From contig NC_134830.1 of NCBI RefSeq assembly GCF_004210375.1, positions 3,224,001 to 3,288,000 of the forward strand: a stretch of DNA of 64,000 nucleotides, in the 5' to 3' direction. The DNA comes from Tachypleus tridentatus (taxonomy: Eukaryota > Arthropoda > Merostomata > Xiphosura > Limulidae). The translations under genes were made by a program, and so were the position numbers. Below the pieces are notes generated by a model that saw only the letters and a program-made list of their open reading frames with translations, searched no databases and was not told where the DNA came from. Positions 11,401 through 20,400 of the stretch are shown here, one piece after another (position 1 is the stretch's first letter; every line of letters begins with the position of its first letter).

Positions 11401-14400
11401 TGCCTTTTCCATTCACTTTATGGCAGTGTGAGTTAAGTATACTGTGGTTTTATAATAGTGTTTGGTAAGTATATCAGTGACTAGTCATGCCTTTTCCATT
11501 CACTTTATGGCAGTGTGAGTTAAGTATACTGTGGTTTTATAATAGTGTTTGGTAAGTATATCAGTGACTAGTCATGCCTTTCCATTCACTTTATGGCAGT
11601 GTGAGTTAAGTATACTGTGGTTTTATAATAGTGTTTGGTAAGTATATCAGTGACTGGTTATAGTCATGCCTTTTTATAATGTTGCATTCACTTTATGGCA
11701 GTGTGAGTTAAGTATACTGTGGTTTTATAATAGTGTTTGGTAAGTACATTGTGGTTATCATGTTTAGTGTGTACATTATGATCAGTATCTATCTGGTTAT
11801 AGTTGTTTGATAATCATGTTCGGTTAAAATGTTGCTTGGTGAGTGTCTGTCTGGTTACAGCTGTGTGCGGTAATCACGTTTGGTTATAATGTTGCTTGGT
11901 GAGTGTCTGTCTGGTTATAGCTGTGTGCGGTAATCGCGTTTGGTTATAATGTTGCTTGGTGAGTGTCTGTCTGGTTATAGCTGTGTGCGGTAATCGCGTT
12001 TGGTTATAATGTTGCTTGGTGAGTGTCTGTCTGGTTATAGCTGTGTGCGGTAATCGCGTTTGGTTATAATGTTGCTTGGTGAGTGTCTGTCTGGTTATAG
12101 CTGTGTGCGGTAATCGCGTTTGGTTATAATGTTGCTTGGTGAGTGTCTGTCTGGTTATAGCTGTGTGCTGCGGTATATGTTGCTTGGTGAGCTTTGGTTA
12201 TAATGTTGCTTGGTGAGTGTCTGTCTGGTTATAGCTGTGTGCGGTAATCACGTTTGGTTATAATGTTGCTTGGTGAGTGTCTATCTGGGTATAGCTGTGT
12301 GCGGTAATCACGTTTGGTTATAATGTTGCTTGGTGAGTATCTGTCTGGTTATAGCTGTGTGTGGTAATCACGTTTGGTTATAATGTTGCTTGGTGAGTAT
12401 CTGTGTGGTTATAGCTGTGTATAAAAGATTGAATGAGATTGATTTCCTAGCAGTTTTAATTTTCATTCAGTTTTAATTTCTGAAGGATCTTATTTATAAT
12501 TTGTTTGAAACCATTTTAAAGTGCTTTTATTTTTGTTATGTACTCATCAGGAGGTTGGAAAATTTCTTGATTTGAAACATAGTGGACATTACAAAGTATA
12601 CAACTTATGTAGTGAGTATATTTATAACTTAAGTATACAATAGTACTAGGTTCACATATCTGTTTTTAACATTAAGGTTATGACTGGTCTGCCTTAGAGC
12701 ATCTTTTTTAAATGGTAAGGATTTCTGTTGGTTACCTGTCTAAGATTATCTAAATTCTTTATGAAATAATTACTTTAAATGCGTATCTTAAATATGCAAA
12801 TGAAGCTATTCATGTGAAGCTAAAGGGTGTGGTGGTTGTTTAACATTTAGATAATGTTCTAGGTTATCTCTTGATGTGAAGCCAAAGGGTGTGGTGGTTG
12901 TTTTAAAATATAGATAATGCTCTAGGTTATCTCTTGATGTGAAGCAAAAGGGTGTGGTGGTTGTTTAACATTTAGATAATGCACTAGGTTCTCTTGATGT
13001 GAAGCCAAAGGGTGTGGTGGTTGTTTTAAAATATAGATAATGCTCTAGGTTATCTCTTGATGTGAAGCCAAAGGGTGTGTCGGTTGTTTTAAAATGTAGA
13101 TAATGCTCTAGGTTATCTCTTGATGTGAAACCAAAGGGTGTGGTGGTTGTTTTAAAATATAGATAATGCTCTAGGTTATCTCTTGATGTGAAACCAAAGG
13201 GTGTGGTGGTTGTTTTAAAATATAGATAATGCTCTAGGTTATCTCTTGATGTGAAACCAAAGGGTGTAGTGGTTGTTTTAAAATATAGATAATGCTCTAG
13301 GTTATCTCTTGATGTGAAGCCAAAGGGTGTGGTGGTTGTTTTAAAATATAGATAATGCTCTAGGTTATCTCTTGATGTGAAGCCAAAGGGTGTGGTGGTT
13401 GTTTTAAAATATAGATAATGCTCTAGGTTATCTCTTGATGTGAAGCTAAAGGCCGTGGTGGTTGTTTGTTGTAACATTATAATAGTATTTAACTTTATAT
13501 CCTCTCCACGGTTGCTTTTTTCTTGAAAATGTTTTAAATGTTCATGTCTCTATGGTTTTGCCATTGTTTAGAGTATTGTTAGTTGTATTCTAAAGATTAG
13601 TTAGTTTGGAGTGTTTGTTTTCTTTGTTAATGAGTAATATTGATCAAATATTGAGAAGAAATTAATGGAATTCTATTTTAGTATAAAAGTGTAGATTTAC
13701 TTTCTTCAGTGGACTTTATTTCTGTTCTAGTTTTGGAATCATTGCTGTCTTTCTCTAGTCATATAATACATGTAAAGAAGTTGTAGATCCTGTAGTGTAG
13801 GGAAATTATTTTGGAAAAAATTTATTTCATCCAGCAGCCTAAAAAAGTCTTTTATGAAGGTTGACAGCCACAGTCTGTTATTTAAATAAAATGTATATAT
13901 TTTTTATCTATGTTGAGGACTGTCTTTCTTTTTACATTTTTGAAATGTGAAAAACTACCTCTGATAATGATGCTAAGGTATTATTTTTTAAGGTAGCTAT
14001 AAGTCTGCCATTGTGGTTAGAATTACCTTGTAGTATTTTTTTTCTTTTCAGTTAATGTTTTGGTTTGGAAATCTAGGAGTTTTGTTTCTTGTAAGAATGT
14101 GATGTTTTTTTGAAACTGTTAGTGTGTTTGTATTCTCTTTGATCAATGAAGTAACTTGTTTTGAAATTCTGCCATGTTAGTATGTTTTATCTCTAATAGT
14201 GTCAGTAAATATCCTTTTACTATAATTAAAAATAAAAACCTTTTCTGGCAGAATTGGAAAATGGGATTTCTTTGTCTGATATGTAAGAAAACACTTTAGT
14301 GAGACACTCTTTTTTTTATTATTATTATTATGTAAGTTTGATTAATTTGATGTGAAATCTGCTTAAATAACAAAAGTTTTTCATAATTAGATTGGTAATA

Positions 14401-17400
14401 TATAAAACGTAAGCTGTTTTGTGATAAAACAACAATTTCTAACAGTTCTGTTTTGCATATAGGCTTAATAAAGTCTATAAACAAAATTGTGAAAATAAAA
14501 CCTCACTATGTACAGTTTAAGTACACAAGTTACTGAAAACTTTTCCTGTAGGTGAAAGAACGTACGATGACACGTACTTTCATGGACGTGTGGAGAGAAT
14601 CATCATAGACGATCACAACGTACCCTTACTGAGGTATTTGTATGTTTTATTAAGTTAATGTGTAACATACTTTAGGATTTTTATTTGAGTTTTATATATA
14701 TATTTCATGTTATTCATGCTCTTAAATAGATATGCCAACTTTTGGCTATCACTCTACCTTTTGTTTAGCATGTAGTTCATAATTTTCAACACTATATAAG
14801 CTATAAAGCATGTAATTATACAGGATTTCCTGTAACGCAAATCTATAAAGTATGAAACATGTTTCACAGACTTGTTTGTTTATTTTTTATTAAGTAAGGA
14901 ATAACTTACGTTACAGAGACATGACAAAGTACGTAAAAAATGTGCGAAGCTGGCTGAGTGAGGACAAAGAGAATGTTATAGCTGTGCACTGTAAAGGTGG
15001 AAAAGGTAGAACAGGAACAATGATCTGTGTTTGGTTGGTTGAAGCAGGTCTTTTTGACAGTGCTGAGGTAAGCCTTGTAAGGATTAACAGGTTTACTACT
15101 TCATATATGACGGTAAGTTAAATTAACAGTCTTGCACACCTTCAGATGAAGTGTGGTTAATTAATTTCATGATTGTTGACCACATGATATCCACCCTTTG
15201 TGATATTGTACCTTACTCCTTCACTTCATTGTGAACCTCTCTGTAATTTACCAAGAGTCTCCATTTGTACTTATCTTCTAATCTCTGCCAATTGAAGTGA
15301 TTCATAGTTTAAAAGGCACCTCCACATGTACTTAGGTAAACAGTTTGGTCTGTCCTAGCATCTGACAGCTGGAACGATCAAACATTTCACAGATGATCAT
15401 ATTACCAACTGTGGATATCTAAAAACAGTTGAAATGAGAATTGTTTTGATTTTCTCTTTAGTAATAAAAATACAAGGAATAATCTTCCATTTAACCTTTA
15501 ACACTACTGAGGTGTTTAGCCTTTTGTTACAAAGCTAGAAGTTTCATAAAGTTTTGTAAAGAGGTTAGAGAGTGCCTGTCATTCCTCTTTTCATTCTCTT
15601 TGTCTCTATTACAAGTCATTAAGTTTGGTAAAGGTCTTTCTGAAGGTTTGTTTCCAGCTACCAGACTGTGTAACAAAGTGGTGGTTTCTTCACTTTAAGC
15701 TGGCTGATAGTTATGTTTCTTTTCTTGCTGTTACTAAACTTTTGTCTAAGTTTAGTTGAACATTGTTTTGGACTTAGACTGTGTGCTACTTGAGTTGTTT
15801 CTTTCCTTCACATTAACTGATAGTTATGTTTTGCTTTACTTTCTATTTATAAGTTTAGTTGAATGTTGTTTTAGACGTAGACTGTATGTTACCTGAATTT
15901 TTTCTTCAGAAACTTGTTCCAGTCTGTCAGTGATACTCTTGTCAACTAGGTGTTGTATAACTTGTTCGTCTGTCAGTGATACTCTTGTCAACTAAGTGTT
16001 GTATAACTTGTTCCAGTCTGTCGGTGATACTCTTGTCAACTAAGTGTTGTATAACTTGTTCCAGTCTGTCAGTGATACTCTTGTCAACTAGGTGTTGTAT
16101 AACTTGTTCCAGTCTGTCAGTGATACTCTTGTCAACTAGGTGTTGTATAACTTGTTCCAGTCTGTCAGTGATACTCTTGTCAACTAGGTGTTGTATAACT
16201 TGTTCCAGTCTGTCAGTGATACTCTTGTCAACTAGGTGTTGTATAACTTGTTCCAGTCTGTCAGTGATACTCTTGTCAACTAGGTGTTGTATAACTTGTT
16301 CCAGTCTGTCAGTGATACTCTTGTCAACTAGGTGTTGTATAACTTGTTCCAGTCTGTCAGTGATACTCTTGTCAACTAGGTGTTGTATAACTTGTTCCAG
16401 TCTGTCAGTGATACTCTTGTCAACTAGGTGTTGTATAACTTGTTCCAGTCTGTCAGTGATACTCTTGTCAACTAGGTGTTGTATAACTTGTTCCAGTCTG
16501 TCAGTGATACTCTTGTCAACTAGGTGTTGTATAACTTGTTCCAGTCTGTCAGTGATACTCTTGTCAACTAGGTGTTGTATAATTTGTTCCAGTCTGTCAG
16601 TGATACTCTTGTCAACTAGGTGTTGTATAACTTGTTCGTCTGTCAGTGATACTTTTGTCAACTAAGTGTTGTATTTGCTTTCCATTCTTTTTCTTACTCA
16701 ATTTTTTGCCAGACTTTAGTTGAATATTCTTCTTGTGTTCAGAAGGACAAGTCTTTGTGACTTTTCACTGTTTTATTTATTGACTATATAACAAGTATAT
16801 ATTTGATTTTGTATTGTTTGTGTGGAAGGAAAGAAACATAAGGTAATTCAGAGCTTTTGATAAGTTACTTTATGCCTATGTAATTTTTTTAAAACTTTAA
16901 AATTTATTATTTTATCCTTTGACACATAAAGTGATCCTCTCTTCATGTCCACACTTTACATTACATTGCATCATTCTGTTCTTGTTTCATATGTTAGACT
17001 GAGTTGCTTGTTGAAAATGCTAGGATTTATATATCTCCTTTATTCAGTGTGATTTCCATATATATAGGCAAGTCTGGATTACTTTGGAAACAGAAGGACT
17101 GACCTGAGTGTTGGATCAAAGTTTCAAGGTGTTGAAACTCCTAGCCAAGTAAGTTTTAATATTTAGTACCTATTGTAATGCAGTTTTATCATTTTTATGA
17201 TTTCATAAGTTATTTCTTTAAACGGCTTTTAAATCATGTTACCTTTGTGTGCAAGTGAGAAGATTACTTTGTGAAAGGAAGTTTTCCAAAATATATTTAT
17301 AGGTGTCATCCTTTAATGTCTTGTTTGATTTTAGGATTTTCCTGTAGTAATAACTGCTATATCAAAAATAAGTTATAAGGAACTTTAATTCATTATAGAA

Positions 17401-20400
17401 AAATTTAAGTATAGGTTAAACCTAGCTCATTTTCTGGTTAATAGTTTGGCTTACAGTTTGTGTGTAGACTAAGTCAGTGTAGATAAAACTTATCATATAA
17501 TCTGATAAATGTCCATCATATTTTAGACTTAGTGTAAATCAAGCATTATGCAATTTGGTAATAGAACATCAATGTTGTAAGTCAAGTGCAGATCAAGTGA
17601 AATGTAACCTGATTAGTAGTCCATCAGGATTCTAGGTTATGTGTTGATCAAACCTAATATGTAATCTGGTAAAAGTGCATCTCTTAGGCCTAGTGAAGAT
17701 CAAACATAACATGAAAAGTGACGAGTGTACCATACTTCTATATTCAGTGTTAGTAGAACTCCTAATATATGATCTGACTAGTGGTTCAACATGGCTTCTA
17801 GGCTTTTTTTATCATACAATCCAACTAATAGTGTATCATGGTTTTTGTACCAACTGTTGAATTAACTTAGTAAATAATTTAGCATAATAGCTTTCAAACC
17901 ATATCATGTGGCTGATAGTTGAACATAGCTTTAGACATGATGTTTATCAAAGCTAGCATGTAATCTGGTCATAACTACTAGGCTGCTTTTATAAATAAGT
18001 TTTAGATGAAAAAATTCAGATATATAAAATGCTAAATCAACATGTAAAAAGTTTTCTGAAAATTGTACCAGAACTTCAATGTAATTTTCTTGGTTTAACT
18101 AATATGTTATGTGGTTTTAAATATGACTAGCTTGTTTTGTGTACCATTGGAATCTGAAATAATTTTGTATCTGGTATCATAGAGTGCTGTTGTTTTGATT
18201 TGTATGCTATCAGCATACTTCAGTTTTAGTATTTTTCTAATGTTTAAAAATGTAATCCTGTAGAGTCGTTACGTAGGTTACTTTCAGCAGATTAAGGAGA
18301 AATACGGGGGTGAGCCTCCCGCTGATGTACCAACAATGAAAATACGTCAAATCAAAATATATGCTTTAGCAGGTAAGTTTTGGAAAAAACAAATGTTTAA
18401 TAAACACGTGCTAGTAACTTGAGATTATGTGTGTTATAACTGTAGGTTATGCACTCTACTGTTTTGATAAGTTTGTGTTTCCTTCACTGCTTTATATGTT
18501 TAATAAACATGTGCTAGTATCTTGAGATTGTGTGTGTTATAACTGTAGGTTATGCACTCTATTGTTTGATAAGTTTGTGTTTCCTTCACTGCTTTATATG
18601 TTTAATAAACATGTGCTAATATCTTGAGATTGTGTGTGTTATAACTGTAGGTTATGCACTCTACTGTTTGATAAGTTTGTGTTTCCTTCACTGCTTTTCA
18701 TGACATCTTTATAATTTGGAATTTTTTTTTATTTACTGCTTTTCTAGGTGTTATAATAACTTGTGTATATTATTAAAGTTATAGTTAATTCCTCAAACAC
18801 TTGGTGTATTTTTCTAGGAGTGTTTATTTCTGTATTAAATGTATTTATATTCGTAAGGTAGCACAACGTACCTTCTATTTCAAGTTGTATATAAAGTACT
18901 TAACAGACCTTAATAAAAGTTACTTTTCCATATGTGTATAAATCTGTTGGTATGAAAGTTTGTTTTTTGTAGGTTGTGATAATAAAGTTTTGAAATGGCA
19001 CCTCTAGGAGTTTTCAAATACTGTAATCTACAAAAAGTATCTTATTTACTAGTGTCTTCAAGCGAACTGAAGTAATATCATTATGGACCACTACAAATAA
19101 GATATGACTTAGACTGTTGCATTTACATAAACTGTAAATAAATGCAGTGGTCTAAGGTTACATCATTCATTAACCTGAAGCAGTATCATATTTACAGGTG
19201 TTGGTAAAAGTAATGGAAGCGACTTTTCATGTGAAATATTTCTTGAACGGAACAAGGTATTTGACTGTAACTTTGGAGATTGCAAGAACTGTCAGGTAAT
19301 CAAACACATTTACATCATTAATAGTGTCTGTAAAGATTGTTCAAGTGAGGTTATTGTAAACATAAGTAGGTAAGAAATGAAAACCATTTGTATCAACTTT
19401 GCTTTTAACCTGATAATTACAGTTCTTTTATAATTCCTTATAAAATTCTTGACCACGTTTTTTGTGAAAGAAATTTTGAGATAACTGTTTACATATATTC
19501 AATCCAGGTAGAATACCAGAGTGAGGCAGATGTCTTACTTGTAACTTTGCTTAACTCTCCAGATCTAAGTGGGGATGTGAAGCTTCGATTTCAGTGCACC
19601 ACGGTAAGTCTACCTTTCAGTAACATGCTCACAATGTAAGGTAATTACAACTAATTTTTACTTGTGTTTAAAGAAGGAAAACATTCATTTAGTGTAACAA
19701 AAGTTTCTTCTGATAAATTACTATTGCATCTGGAAACAATTTGTGCAAATAAGCTTGGTATTTGTCACTGAATGTTAATAGTTTTAACTGTTAGCATGTT
19801 GTTGATAAATGACAGAAACCTAGGTTTGAGATCAGTTACCTAAATTCAGTAAGGTGCTATGTAGTGGTTTCAGAAAGATACATTGTATAAAACTCATTTA
19901 AATATTATATCAAACTCTTACACCTGTGTGAATGCTACATGGATACAAAGAAATAATGTACATTCAGTGTTCTGTTTTACTCATGTAATTTAGTTACAGG
20001 ACCATGGAAATTGCTTTTAGATACACTATTTCTTCAGGTTTCCCCTTCAGTAGCAGTCACTATCCTTCATCTATATCCCCCTCCCTCCAACCATCTTTGT
20101 TCAGTACCAGGTTTGCTACAGTTCATGTCTCTTTTAATCCCATCGTTCCATTACTAGTGATGTCTGTCACAATGGTACAAATCACCTGGTGACTGTTCTA
20201 CTTCATGTGATTTTCTTTGGTTTTTGAATTTTGCACAAAGCTGCATGAGAGATATCTGTGCTAGCTCATGTGGCAGGGTAAGAATGCATGGAAGGCAGCT
20301 ACTCATCACCCATCACCAACTTGTAGGATGCTCCTTTACCAATGAATAGTTGGATTGCAACTACAGCTTAAAGGGCAAGTATATTGTGATGGGGATTCGA

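Noticed and set aside
12965-13477. 170-codon - strand frame with [21 protein letters not shown] repeats
   Set aside because: It is a by-product of a 63-bp array inside a VSP intron.
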